Part shown: positions 53,294-62,071 of the stretch, piece by piece
Layout of the letters: each line of letters opens with the position of its first letter
Numbering within the stretch: the stretch's first letter is position 1
Program-made: the position numbers and the translations under genes
NCBI RefSeq assembly: GCF_022869805.1
Contig: NZ_CP094974.1
Coordinates: forward strand, 4,030,001 to 4,094,000
Direction of reading: 5' to 3'
DNA from: Halosolutus halophilus
GTDB taxonomy: Archaea > Halobacteriota > Halobacteria > Halobacteriales > Natrialbaceae
Length of the DNA stretch: 64,000 nucleotides
The notes under the pieces: model-generated
What the model was told of the DNA's origin: nothing
Database searches by the model: none
What the model saw: the letters and a program-made list of their open reading frames with translations, nothing else

Positions 53294-53893
53294 ATGGCAC
53301 AACAGTCACTGACGTCGACGGGTCGCACTCGATCGGGAACCACGAGCGTCGCGGCGAGCGCCGGGATCGGCGTACTCGCCGCCGCGATCGGCTATCTCGT
53401 CACGTACGCGCTGATCGGGAGCGAAGTCGGCGACGAGTTCGGCGACGGCGTCGCCGAGTGGAAAGCCGTCGCCTGGTACTTCTACAACGCGCACATGGTC
53501 GACGTGGAGGCACGCGGCGCGATCGGCGGGATCGGCGGGACGGATACCGTCGACTTCATCGCCCAGTCGGGCAGCACGAACGCCGAGTTGCTGTACCTGG
53601 TGCCGCCGCTCGTCCTCCTGCTCGTCGGTGCGATCCTCGCGTTCCAGTGGGACGTACGCGACGTCGGCGAGGCCGTCGTGGCCGGCGCACCGGTCACGAT
53701 CGGCTACGCCGTCGTCGTGGGCCTCGGGGCGATCGTCGCCGAGTCGAGCGCCGAACGGACGTTCTTCGGGATCGAAGCGAGCGGATCGATGGCTCCCGAA
53801 CTCGTGCCCGCGATCGTACTCGCCGGACTCCTCTACCCGCTCGTCTTCGCGACCGCGGGTGCCGTTCTGGTGACTATCGTACGATCCCGGTGA
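53294..53893 (+). CDS. haloarchaeal membrane protein
   Basis: A 199-residue protein with a Ser/Thr-rich basic N terminus and about four to five hydrophobic helices (TTSVAASAGIGVLAAAIGYLVTYALIG, LLYLVPPLVLLLVGAILAFQW, VAGAPVTIGYAVVVGLGAIV, LVPAIVLAGLLYPLVFATAGAVLVTIV). The loop WYFYNAHMVDVEARG recurs in haloarchaeal proteins of this size. I know no function. Start at MAQQSLTSTG. Confidence 0.75.
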   Translation: MAQQSLTSTGRTRSGTTSVAASAGIGVLAAAIGYLVTYALIGSEVGDEFGDGVAEWKAVAWYFYNAHMVDVEARGAIGGIGGTDTVDFIAQSGSTNAELLYLVPPLVLLLVGAILAFQWDVRDVGEAVVAGAPVTIGYAVVVGLGAIVAESSAERTFFGIEASGSMAPELVPAIVLAGLLYPLVFATAGAVLVTIVRSR

Positions 53894-53970
53894 TCGAGTT
53901 CACGAGGACCTCGCACGGCTAGCTCACGACTCGAAGGAAACGCCTTTGACCGGGCGCTTCTCGTGTCCGT

Positions 53971-56391
53971 ATGATGGAGGTCGCCGAGGTTCTCCCCGAA
54001 TTCGCCGACGCCTTCGCCTTCGAGGAGTTCAACCGGATGCAACGCGAGGCCCTGCCCGCCTTGCTCGAGAGCGAGGAGAACGTGGTCGCGAGCGCGCCGA
54101 CGGCCTCGGGCAAGACCGCGCTCGCGGAACTGGCGATCTGCAAGGCGCTCGCCGACGGCGGCACCGCGCTCTTTATCGCGCCGTTGCGAGCCCTGACCAA
54201 CGAGAAAGAGGACGACTGGGACCGCTTCGAGGAACTGGACTACTCCGTCTACGTCGTCACCGGCGAACGCGACCTGAACCCGCGACGCGCGCGCCACGCG
54301 GACATCCTCGTGATGACGCCCGAGAAACTCGACTCGGCGACGCGCAAACACGACTCCCGCCGGTACGACTTCGTCACCGACGTCGACGTCTGCGTCATCG
54401 ACGAGGTTCACCTGCTCGACGCCGATCGGCGGGGTTCGGTCCTCGAGGTGACGATCTCTCGCCTCCGGCGGCTCTGCGATCCCCGGATCGTCGCGCTGTC
54501 GGCGACGATGCCGAACGTGGACGACGTGGCGGCGTGGCTCGACGCCCCCGAGGAGACGACCTTCGAGTTCGGCGACGAGTACCGCCCCGTCGACCTCAAC
54601 GCGGGTGTCAGGACCTACACGCACGGCGAGAACACCTTTGCCGACAAGTACCGGCGGCTCTACAGGGCGCTCGACCTCGCGGAGCCACACCTCCGCGAGG
54701 ACGGCCAGACGCTCGTGTTCGTCTCCTCGCGACAGGACACTGTGCAGGCGGCCAAGAAAGCCAGAGACGAGATCGCCGAGCGCGACCTCGCGATCGGCCC
54801 GCGCGGCGACTACGACTTTCACGCCGAGTCCAAGGCGGCGCTCGAGAACGACACGCTCCGGAAGTCCGTCCTCGACGGGGTCGCGTTCCACCACGCGGGC
54901 CTCTCGAAGAACGATCGCGACCTCGTCGAGGAGTGGTTCAAGGAGGGCCGCATCGAACTGTTGTTCTCGACCTCGACGCTCGCGTGGGGCGTCAACCTCC
55001 CCGCGCGCTGCGTCGTGATTCGCGACACGAAGATCCACGATCCGCTCGAGGGCGAGGTCGACATGAGCCCGCTGGACGTGCTCCAGATGCTCGGACGGGC
55101 AGGTCGACCGGGCTACGACGACGTCGGCTACGGCTGGGTCGTCTGCGATACGGCAGAGGCCGACAAGTACCGCCGTCTGCTCCGGGACGGCAAGGAGATC
55201 GAGTCCCGCCTCGCGGAGAGTCTCGAGACCCACCTGAATGCGGAAATCGCGATGGGAACCATCACCGACCTCGAGGACGTGATGGACTGGCTCGAGACGA
55301 CCTTCTACTACGTCCGCGGCCAGTCCAGGCCCGACGAGTACGAGTTCCCGAACCTCCGCGGACGCGTGCGTGACTGTCTCGAGGACCTCGTCGATCGCGG
55401 CTTCGTCGAGATGGACGACGCCGACCTCTCGATCGAGGCCACGGCGCGGGGGATGCTGGCCTCGAAGTATTACCTGCGCCTCGAGACGGCGGCCCGGTTC
55501 GCCGAACTGTGCAATCGAGTCGCGGACGGGGACGCGAAACTCCGGACCGGAGACGTCCTCGAGGCGGTCGCGGCTGCCCAGGAGTTCGACTCCGTCTCCG
55601 CCCGCCAGTCCGAACGCGACGCGATCAACGCGGTGCTCGTCGGCCGTGACACCGGAGACCTCGACGCTGGCGATCGGAAGGTGCTCGCGATTCTCCGGAG
55701 TGCGGCCAACGGCTCGATCCCCTCGGAACTGCGCAGCGACGCGTGGGTGATCCGCCAGAACGCGACGCGACTCGTCTCGGCGCTCGGCGCGTTCCTCGAT
55801 CGGTTCGCGGGCCCGCACGCGGCGAACCTCGCCCGGCGGACCGAGGCGCGCATCGAGAACGGCGTCGCCGAAGACGCGGTCGGCCTGGTGGCGATCGACG
55901 GCGTCGCGTCGGGTCGGGCGAGCAAACTCTCGAAAGAGGGGCTGTCGACCCCCGGCGACGTCGTGGCCGCGGGCGTCGAGGGACTCGTCGACGCCGGCCT
56001 CTCGGAAGGGGTTGCCGAAGGCGTCATCGAGGGTGCGCAGTCGCTCCCTGCGATCGAACTCGAGTGGGGCCAGTTCCCCGACGCGATCGGAATCGGCGAG
56101 AACGAGGTCTGCGAGGTGACGGTCCGGAACGTCGGCGAACCCGCCCGGGCCGGGATCCGCGTGACGGTCAACGACCGGGGGAGCGACGCTCCCTCGAACC
56201 GATCGGGAACCGACGGTCCCGATGACGGGGTCGAGATGACGAGTACGAACACCTACCTTCGAGACGCTGAAACGGTCCCCATCGGCGTCTTCGGGGCCGA
56301 CGCGGACGAACTCGAGTTTACGGTGAGCGTCGCCTTCCCCGAGGAGCCTCTCCTCCCGATCGAGGAGACGCGAACGGTCCGGGTCGAGTGA
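53971..56391 (+). CDS. Ski2/Hel308-like DNA helicase with C-terminal beta extension
   Basis: An 806-residue superfamily 2 helicase. Walker A SAPTASGKTA (41-50), DEVH (144-147), LSAT (176-179) and motif VI MLGRAGRPGYD are intact. A winged-helix and ratchet region follows, and then a helix-hairpin-helix-like part (ASKLSKEGLSTPGDVVAAGVEGLVDAGLS). Residues about 685-806 add a beta-rich tail (NEVCEVTVRNVGEPARAGIRVTVND ... LEFTVSVAFPEEPLLPIEETRTVRVE) resembling an Ig/CARDB-like sandwich, unusual for Hel308. It probably unwinds forked DNA in repair or restart. ATGATG gives two possible starts. Confidence 0.88.
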   Translation: MMEVAEVLPEFADAFAFEEFNRMQREALPALLESEENVVASAPTASGKTALAELAICKALADGGTALFIAPLRALTNEKEDDWDRFEELDYSVYVVTGERDLNPRRARHADILVMTPEKLDSATRKHDSRRYDFVTDVDVCVIDEVHLLDADRRGSVLEVTISRLRRLCDPRIVALSATMPNVDDVAAWLDAPEETTFEFGDEYRPVDLNAGVRTYTHGENTFADKYRRLYRALDLAEPHLREDGQTLVFVSSRQDTVQAAKKARDEIAERDLAIGPRGDYDFHAESKAALENDTLRKSVLDGVAFHHAGLSKNDRDLVEEWFKEGRIELLFSTSTLAWGVNLPARCVVIRDTKIHDPLEGEVDMSPLDVLQMLGRAGRPGYDDVGYGWVVCDTAEADKYRRLLRDGKEIESRLAESLETHLNAEIAMGTITDLEDVMDWLETTFYYVRGQSRPDEYEFPNLRGRVRDCLEDLVDRGFVEMDDADLSIEATARGMLASKYYLRLETAARFAELCNRVADGDAKLRTGDVLEAVAAAQEFDSVSARQSERDAINAVLVGRDTGDLDAGDRKVLAILRSAANGSIPSELRSDAWVIRQNATRLVSALGAFLDRFAGPHAANLARRTEARIENGVAEDAVGLVAIDGVASGRASKLSKEGLSTPGDVVAAGVEGLVDAGLSEGVAEGVIEGAQSLPAIELEWGQFPDAIGIGENEVCEVTVRNVGEPARAGIRVTVNDRGSDAPSNRSGTDGPDDGVEMTSTNTYLRDAETVPIGVFGADADELEFTVSVAFPEEPLLPIEETRTVRVE

Positions 56392-56472
56392 GTCGGCCGA
56401 CCGCCGTCCCGATCGGAACCGAACGTGAACAATTTTGTCGTCCGTCTTCGTACGTCCGAACCGGGTGCGAAA

Positions 56473-56688
56473 ATGGAACGGAACGTCGGCGGTATCGATC
56501 GGATCGGGCGCATCGTCATCGGTGTGGTGGTCGCAATCGCCGGGATCGCTGCACTCGCAGGCTACTGGGCCGTCGGAGCCGTCATCGGTATACTGGCGCT
56601 CGTCGTCGGCGGCATCCTCTTCGTGACCGGAACGACCCAGAAGTGTCCCATCAACGAGGCCGCCGGAATCGACACGACCGAGGACTGA
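56473..56688 (+). CDS. DUF2892 membrane protein
   Basis: A 71-residue protein beginning MERNVGGIDRIGRIVIGVVVAIAGIAALAGYW, which is the DUF2892 (YgaP-like transmembrane) signature, with a second helix AVIGILALVVGGILFVTGTTQKCPIN containing a conserved Cys-Pro. Two transmembrane helices in all. Function unknown. The frame opens earlier at 56425, but the family starts at the chosen Met. Confidence 0.87.
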   Translation: MERNVGGIDRIGRIVIGVVVAIAGIAALAGYWAVGAVIGILALVVGGILFVTGTTQKCPINEAAGIDTTED

Positions 56689-56726
56689 CGGGGCCGCCGG
56701 AATCCAACACGACCGAGGATCCCGCC

Positions 56727-57377
56727 TCACTCGGCCAGCCGAAGTACTTCTTCGCGGAGTGTCGCCGCGTCGTCGACGACGACGTCCGCCGGTGAGAGAT
56801 CGATGTCACCGTGGGCGTCGATCCGGTAGGCGACGACCGTCGTCCCCGCTCGCGCGGCCGCTTCGACGCCGTTTTCGGAGTCTTCGACGACGACGCACTC
56901 CTCGGCTGGCACCCCGACCTCGGCGGCGGCGTACTCGAAGACGTCGGGCGCGGGTTTGCTCGCAGCGTCGATCTCGTCGGCGCTGATGACCTCGTCGAAC
57001 TCGCCCGCGAGGTCGAACCGATCGATCACCAGTCCGATCCAGTCGTGGGGCGACGAGGAGACGAGTGCGGTGGAGACGCCGCGGTCGTCCAGGGTCTCGA
57101 GCAGATCGTGGAGGCCGTCGAGCGACTCGACGCGCTCGGTGTAGAGCGACTCTGCGGTGGCTTCGAACCGATCGATCCAGTCCTCGCGAGAGATGGCCGT
57201 CTCGTACTCGTCGTCGAGGTAGTCGTAGATTTCGCGGAAGTTCATCCCGCTCACTTCGGCGAGATCGACGTCCGCGTCCGGAACAGCCGTCGGAAGCAGT
57301 TCCTCGCGTTCGAACTCGACCCAGTAGTCCTCGCTGTCGACGAGGACGCCGTCCATATCGAACAACACGGCAGTCAT
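56727..57377 (-). CDS. HAD superfamily phosphatase
   Basis: A 216-residue hydrolase. The nucleophile motif FDMDGVLVDSE begins at residue 6, VSSSPHDW carries the motif II Ser, KPAPDVFEYAAAEVGVPAEECVVVEDSENGVEAAARAG holds motifs III and IV. A helical cap follows motif I. It is like beta-phosphoglucomutase or phosphoglycolate phosphatases; the substrate is not set by sequence. Monocistronic in appearance. Confidence 0.92.
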   Translation of the reverse strand: MTAVLFDMDGVLVDSEDYWVEFEREELLPTAVPDADVDLAEVSGMNFREIYDYLDDEYETAISREDWIDRFEATAESLYTERVESLDGLHDLLETLDDRGVSTALVSSSPHDWIGLVIDRFDLAGEFDEVISADEIDAASKPAPDVFEYAAAEVGVPAEECVVVEDSENGVEAAARAGTTVVAYRIDAHGDIDLSPADVVVDDAATLREEVLRLAE

Positions 57378-57467
57378 GTGGTCACGACTATTCTCCGCGA
57401 TCGGATAGCCGTTAGGTCGGCGGCACGCGACGATTCGATCTGCGGTCGGTCCTCCCTACGGGCGACC

Positions 57468-58064
57468 CTATCCGAAGATCTCGCCGCGGCGCTCGTGCTC
57501 CATCTCTCGTTCGACGTCGCTGGCCACGTCCTCGCCGAACTCCCGCTCGAGGAGCCACAGCGCCAGGTCGATCCCGGCGGTGACGCCGCCTGCAGTGAGC
57601 ACGTCGCCGTCGTCCACGACCCGCGCGTCGACCACGTTCGTCGCGTGCGCTTCGAGGTCGTCGACGGCAACCTGGTGTGTCGTCGCCGGCCGGCCGTCGA
57701 GGAGATTCGCCTCCGCGAGGATCATCGCGCCGGTACAGACCGAGGCGACGGTCGCCCCGTCCGCGTAGCGCTCGTCGACGACGTCCGGCAGGACGCCGTC
57801 ATCGACGATGGCCCGGACGCCCTCGTTCGCAGTCGTCCACCCGCCGCCCGGCACGATCAGCAGGTCCGGGTCCCCGAGCGTGCCGTCCGGTTCCACCCGC
57901 AGTTCGTGGCTCGCCGTCACGAGGGCGGTCTCCTCGAGCGTGACCAGTCGGGTCTCGATCGACGCGCCGGCGTGCGCGCCGTTCTCGAGGACCTCGTAGG
58001 GACCGATCGCGTCGAGTTCGTCGAAGCCGTCGAACAGCACGATTTCGGCGTCGATCTCTGTCAT
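57468..58064 (-). CDS. DJ-1/PfpI family protein
   Basis: A 198-residue class I glutamine-amidotransferase-like protein. It begins IVLFDGFDELDAIGPYEVLENGA, and the nucleophile Cys sits in ASVCTGAMILAEANLLDGRPATTH, with the acidic partner in the loop around PDLLIVPGGGW. Family members include amidases, isonitrile hydratases and glyoxalases; which applies here is unknown. The start is MTEIDAEIV. Confidence 0.9.
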   Translation of the reverse strand: MTEIDAEIVLFDGFDELDAIGPYEVLENGAHAGASIETRLVTLEETALVTASHELRVEPDGTLGDPDLLIVPGGGWTTANEGVRAIVDDGVLPDVVDERYADGATVASVCTGAMILAEANLLDGRPATTHQVAVDDLEAHATNVVDARVVDDGDVLTAGGVTAGIDLALWLLEREFGEDVASDVEREMEHERRGEIFG

Positions 58065-58145
58065 AGTGAGCGTGTGAATCGATCGGACCAAGGATATTGT
58101 GCCTGCTGGAACCGGTCGATCGGCGACCGGGTCTCCGCGACGTCG

Positions 58146-58937
58146 TCAGTCGACACGGTCCGGGACGACGTCCACGAGCGCGTCGCGAAGTTCGCCGGTC
58201 CCGGCACCGACGAACCAGGTATCCCCGCTCGCCGTCCGGAGGCCGCTCTCCGCCGCGAACAGTTCCCCGAGCAGTTGCTCTTCCCGATCGGGCCGGTAGC
58301 AGACGATACCGTCCAGTCGCCCCCGGGCGAGCAGCCCCCAGTGAACCGTCGGACTCCAGCTCTCGAGGCGGCGCTTGCAGCGGTCCTCGATGGCGCGATT
58401 GATCGTCTCGGAAACCGACCGCCGGTCGGGCTGGCGTTTCACGTCGTGGCCGATGACCGAAACCACCGTCGCGGTCGAGGGTCCGACGTCGGTTTCGGCG
58501 TCGCTATCGACCCTGACGGGGTGGCCGTTGTACCTGACGCCCTCGTCTCGCCGTCCCACGTACAGGTCGTCGAGCAACGGGACGTAGACGATCCCGAGTA
58601 CTGGGTCGCCGTCGGCGAGCACCGTCACCGCCGAGGCGAACGACGGGAGTCCCGACTCGAAGTTGTTCGTGCCGTCGAGCGGATCGACGAGCCACTCGCA
58701 GGCCCCGCTCCCCTCGTGGTAGCCGGACTCTTCCGCGCGGATCGGGTGCTCCGGGAACCGCGACCTGACGACGTCCAGCATGCGGCGTTCCGCACCCGTG
58801 TCCGCGCTCGATTTCACGTCGTGTTCGCGGCGGTCGACGTCCGTCCCCCCGGCTCGATAGGTGTCGCGCAAGTACCGCCCGCCTGCAGTACAGGCCTCGA
58901 TCGCGACCGACTCGATCTCGGAGAGCGAAGCGTTCAT
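58146..58937 (-). CDS. inositol-monophosphatase family protein
   Basis: A 263-residue magnesium-dependent phosphatase. It carries the metal ligands in RAEESGYHEG and the signature WLVDPLDGTNNFESGLPSFASAVTV. The typical C-terminal WD..A.. motif is weak here (WGLLARGRLDGIVCYRP), so substrate range may differ from ordinary IMPase/FBPase enzymes. It may act on inositol phosphate, fructose bisphosphate or PAP. Confidence 0.88.
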   Translation of the reverse strand: MNASLSEIESVAIEACTAGGRYLRDTYRAGGTDVDRREHDVKSSADTGAERRMLDVVRSRFPEHPIRAEESGYHEGSGACEWLVDPLDGTNNFESGLPSFASAVTVLADGDPVLGIVYVPLLDDLYVGRRDEGVRYNGHPVRVDSDAETDVGPSTATVVSVIGHDVKRQPDRRSVSETINRAIEDRCKRRLESWSPTVHWGLLARGRLDGIVCYRPDREEQLLGELFAAESGLRTASGDTWFVGAGTGELRDALVDVVPDRVD

Positions 58938-59032
58938 GAGTCGGGTAGTTCGTCGATCCTCCGACTTGAGTGTTGTCCTCTCCGACAGGTAGGATTCGTA
59001 TCATTCTTCGGGCAACCTGTCTTTGACCGGGT

Positions 59033-59341
59033 ATGGACGAGAAACAGCGACAGGTCGCCGACTTCGTCGAGGCGCACGGACTCGAAACGCCCCCCGCGTA
59101 CCGGCTCCTCGATCTCGTCTCGGAGGTCGGCGAGCTCGCGAAAGACGCGAACGAGTCGACCGGTTACGGGACGACCCCCGAGACCGTCGCGATCGAATCG
59201 GACGAGATCGGCGACGCGCTGTTCGCCCTGCTGGCCGTCGCCGAGTCGCTCGATATCGACGCCGAGGAGGCACTCGAGACGGCCATAGCGAAGTACGACG
59301 CCAGAATGGACGAGGGCGGCTCTCCGGGGTCGGGGGCCTGA
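59033..59341 (+). CDS. MazG-like nucleotide pyrophosphohydrolase
   Basis: A 102-residue all-helical protein with the MazG metal-binding segments LVSEVGELAKDA (about 29-40) and SDEIGDALFALLAVAESL (about 59-76). It should hydrolyse nucleoside triphosphates to monophosphates, removing non-canonical nucleotides. The EExxD plus ExxD arrangement is present in the form EVGEL...DEIGD. Stand-alone, plus strand. Confidence 0.87.
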   Translation: MDEKQRQVADFVEAHGLETPPAYRLLDLVSEVGELAKDANESTGYGTTPETVAIESDEIGDALFALLAVAESLDIDAEEALETAIAKYDARMDEGGSPGSGA

Positions 59342-59366
59342 CGGCAGGTAGCGGATACGCGCGGGA

Positions 59367-60542
59367 TTACGGTGCCGGATCGCCGTCGACGTCGAGCACC
59401 GTCGCCGCCGCCTCGCGAACGGCGTCGAGGTCGACCGGCGGGGCGTACACCCCGAGTCGCCAGATCTCGCGTGCACAGGCGTCGAGCCCGGCGACGAGCG
59501 ACGAACGCGTCTCGAGCCGACGCGGCTCCCCGTCGACGACGACCCTCGCTTTCGACTCGGGCGAGGAGGGATCGCCCGGACTGTCGAGGATCACGGCCGA
59601 CGGGGCGACGCCCGCCTCGCTCGCGATCTCTCGCTCGAGGTCGCGCGTCCGATCGTACTCGATCTCGACGAACCGATCGGGGACGGCGTCGCGCCTGGCC
59701 CACAGCGCCCGCTTGTAGAGGGACCGTTCGCGGAGCCGGCGGGCCAGGTCGGCCGTCGGCTCGTGGTCGGCGAGCGTCGCGAGCAGTTCGTCGTCGGTCA
59801 GCCGCGCGAACGACTCGGGGGCGAGGACGCCGTCCGCGAGGAGGCGCTCGCTCGCCCGATCGAGCATCGAGCCGGCGATCCGCGAGACGTGGTGGCGGTA
59901 GACGGTCGCGTTCATCAGCGTCCGGGCGATCAGCGCGCTCTCGGCGGTCGCGACGTTGCCGTCGGCGAGGGCGAGTTCGCCGTCGACGATCCGGAACGCC
60001 CGCACCAGTCGCGCGTGGTCGATCGTCCCGTAGGGGACGCCGGTGTGATGGGCGTCACGCACCAGGTAGTCCATTCGATCGACGTCGAGCGCGCCGGAGA
60101 CGAGGTCGCCGAGCGGACCGCGGCCGTCGACGGTCGCCGCGACGGCCGCGGGATCGAGCCCCTGCTCTTCGAGGGCCGTCCCGAGTTCCGTCTCGGCGAG
60201 CAGCCACTCGATCTCGTCGTGGTGGCGACCCAGGTGGCGCTCGATCGCGGGTTCGGTCTGGTGACCGAACGGGCCGTGACCGACGTCGTGAACCAGCGCC
60301 GCGGCCCGGAGACGATCGGCGAGCGACGACTCGAGATCGAGCTGGTCGACCGCGTTCGAGGCGAGGTGGTAGACGCCGAGGCTGTGTTCGAACCGGGTGT
60401 GGTTCGCGGAGGGATAGACGAGCTGGACGGTGCTCAACTGCCGGACGTAGCGGAGCCGCTGCATCGGCGCGGTGTCCAGCAGCGCCTCCGCGACGGGGCC
60501 GAGTTCGATGTAGTCGTGGACGCTGTCCTTGATCGTCGTCAT
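59367..60542 (-). CDS. HD-domain phosphohydrolase, dNTPase-like
   Basis: A 391-residue protein. Metal ligands are H53 (NHTRFEHSLGVYH), H85-D86 (ALVHDVGHGPFGH) and the later Asp in ALDVDRMDYLVRDAHHTGVPYG, all matching SAMHD1-like dNTP triphosphohydrolases. The HD region is followed by a helical half. It begins at MTTIKDSVHDYIELGP; the frame continues to 61142, but that covers the antisense of the next genes' spacing and is not protein-like. Likely nucleotide pool control. Confidence 0.92.
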   Translation of the reverse strand: MTTIKDSVHDYIELGPVAEALLDTAPMQRLRYVRQLSTVQLVYPSANHTRFEHSLGVYHLASNAVDQLDLESSLADRLRAAALVHDVGHGPFGHQTEPAIERHLGRHHDEIEWLLAETELGTALEEQGLDPAAVAATVDGRGPLGDLVSGALDVDRMDYLVRDAHHTGVPYGTIDHARLVRAFRIVDGELALADGNVATAESALIARTLMNATVYRHHVSRIAGSMLDRASERLLADGVLAPESFARLTDDELLATLADHEPTADLARRLRERSLYKRALWARRDAVPDRFVEIEYDRTRDLEREIASEAGVAPSAVILDSPGDPSSPESKARVVVDGEPRRLETRSSLVAGLDACAREIWRLGVYAPPVDLDAVREAAATVLDVDGDPAP

Positions 60543-60631
60543 GGGCAGTACACTCGCGAGCGGGGCCTTAGCCGCGGTGGTCTCCGGCGAGCGCAAGCAC
60601 GCGGGCCGACGGCACACGGTATCGCCGACAG

Positions 60632-61132
60632 CTACAGCACCGAGCGATCGATCTGCTCGTAGGTGGCCTCGAGCGATCCCGAGTTGTCGATCACGACGTG
60701 GTCGCGCTCGATCGGGTCGAACGCCCGCCGGAGTTTCAGGTGTTCGTCGAACGCGGCGTCGCTGACGGATTCCGTCCGCTTTTCGATGCGTTCCCTGACG
60801 ACGTCGACGTCGCAGGTCACGCGCACGAACTGCGGCGCGGCGTCCGCTTCGCGTGCAGTCGCGGCCGCCCGATCGCGAAACCGTTTCGAGCGGAACGTCG
60901 CGTCGAGGACGACGTCCGAGTCCGATTCGAGGGCGTCCCGAGCGCACGCGAGCAGTTCCTCGTAGGTCGCGACGGTCTCCTCGGGCGTGTAGCTCGGGTC
61001 CGGGAACAGCCGTTTTCGAACCTCGTCGCTGCGGTATCGTTCCGCCGGCAGCCGCTCTGCGGTGTAAGCGGACGCTGCGGATTTGCCCACCCCCGGCAGC
61101 CCACAGTAGACGATCAGCGTTGGACGGTGCAC
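60632..61132 (-). CDS. P-loop kinase-like protein
   Basis: A 166-residue AAA/kinase-type protein with P-loop GLPGVGKS (11-18), and segments ERYRSDEVRKRLFPDP, DVVLDATFRSKRFRD and FVRVTCDVDVVRERIEKR. The layout matches small kinases related to zeta toxin/polynucleotide kinase-like families found beside nucleotide metabolism genes. Substrate unknown. It ends 90 bases before the HD gene begins on the same strand. Confidence 0.87.
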   Translation of the reverse strand: MHRPTLIVYCGLPGVGKSAASAYTAERLPAERYRSDEVRKRLFPDPSYTPEETVATYEELLACARDALESDSDVVLDATFRSKRFRDRAAATAREADAAPQFVRVTCDVDVVRERIEKRTESVSDAAFDEHLKLRRAFDPIERDHVVIDNSGSLEATYEQIDRSVL

Positions 61133-61236
61133 GGTCTCTCATGGCGGGGACCGGTACTAAATCGAACCGGTTCCGGAGCCCGTTCTCGCCGGTCTGCCGT
61201 GGTCACCGGAGCGCCGTCGGTACTGGAGCCGCGTCG

Positions 61237-61944
61237 TCACCGGAGTCCCAGCTCCCGCGCTCGTCGGCAGAACAGGTCCGAATCGGCCACGTCCGACTCG
61301 AGGGCGTCCGGATCGTACTCGAGGGTGGGTGGCTCGCGGTCGCTTTCAGGCAGGTGAACCGATAGCTCGTGCCGGCCGACGGCCGAATCGGCCGCGTCGA
61401 CCACCGTCACGTCCGCGGCCGTCACCTGGACGTCGAGCGCGTCCCGGACTGCCCGGGCGAGTCGCTTCTCGGCGTGGGTGTAGCCGGGGAGGCTCCGTTT
61501 CACCGGCGCGGGCACGTCCGAGAGGTACGCTTCCGGCGCGTCGTGGAGCAAGCCCCAGCGCTGGGCGGCCCGACTGCCCCCGCGAGCCTCGACCTCGCGG
61601 CTCACGTGCACCGAGTGGCGCGCGACGCTGTAGAAGCGTATTCCCTGGCCCGTGAAGCGACTGAGATTCGACAGCGCGTGGGCGACGTCGTCCAATTCGA
61701 TCGCCGCCGGATCGGGGTCGAGCGGAGTGATGGTCTCGCCCGATATCGTATCGATCGCACCGTGACCGCCGTTCGTCGCAGCGAGGAGGTTCTGTAACTC
61801 CCCCGCGACGGATTCGACCCGGCCCCGAAACTCGTGGTCGGTCCCGTCGGCCGAACGGAGTTCCTGCCGCAGCGCCCCCAGTTCGTCCTGGAGGGCACCG
61901 AGACGCCGAGAGATGGCTCCGGTGTCGTCGTCCGGATCGACCAT
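61237..61944 (-). CDS. HD phosphohydrolase, YfbR-like
   Basis: A 235-residue protein. After an N-terminal coiled-coil-like helix (RRLGALQDELGALRQELR) comes the HD domain: ITPLDPDPAAIELDDVAHALSNLSRFTGQGIRFYSVARHSVHVS, WGLLHDAPEAYLSDVPAPVKR and VVDAADSAVGRHEL. This series is that of YfbR-type 5'-nucleotidases. The His-His-Asp-Asp ligands are all visible. The start is MVDPDDDTG. Confidence 0.9.
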   Translation of the reverse strand: MVDPDDDTGAISRRLGALQDELGALRQELRSADGTDHEFRGRVESVAGELQNLLAATNGGHGAIDTISGETITPLDPDPAAIELDDVAHALSNLSRFTGQGIRFYSVARHSVHVSREVEARGGSRAAQRWGLLHDAPEAYLSDVPAPVKRSLPGYTHAEKRLARAVRDALDVQVTAADVTVVDAADSAVGRHELSVHLPESDREPPTLEYDPDALESDVADSDLFCRRARELGLR

Positions 61945-62071
61945 ACTGGTCGTCAGCGGAGACACTCAATAAATGTGTTCCGTCGTCGGCACCGAAAGGT
62001 CACCAGATCGATCGCCACTGGATCGCGCATTCGTCCGTGAGTTTAAGTACGAATCCGCGGCCAACGATCCC

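Noticed and set aside
53833-56730. 965-codon minus-strand frame opposite the helicase
   Set aside because: Antisense shadow; the helicase motifs are all on the plus strand.
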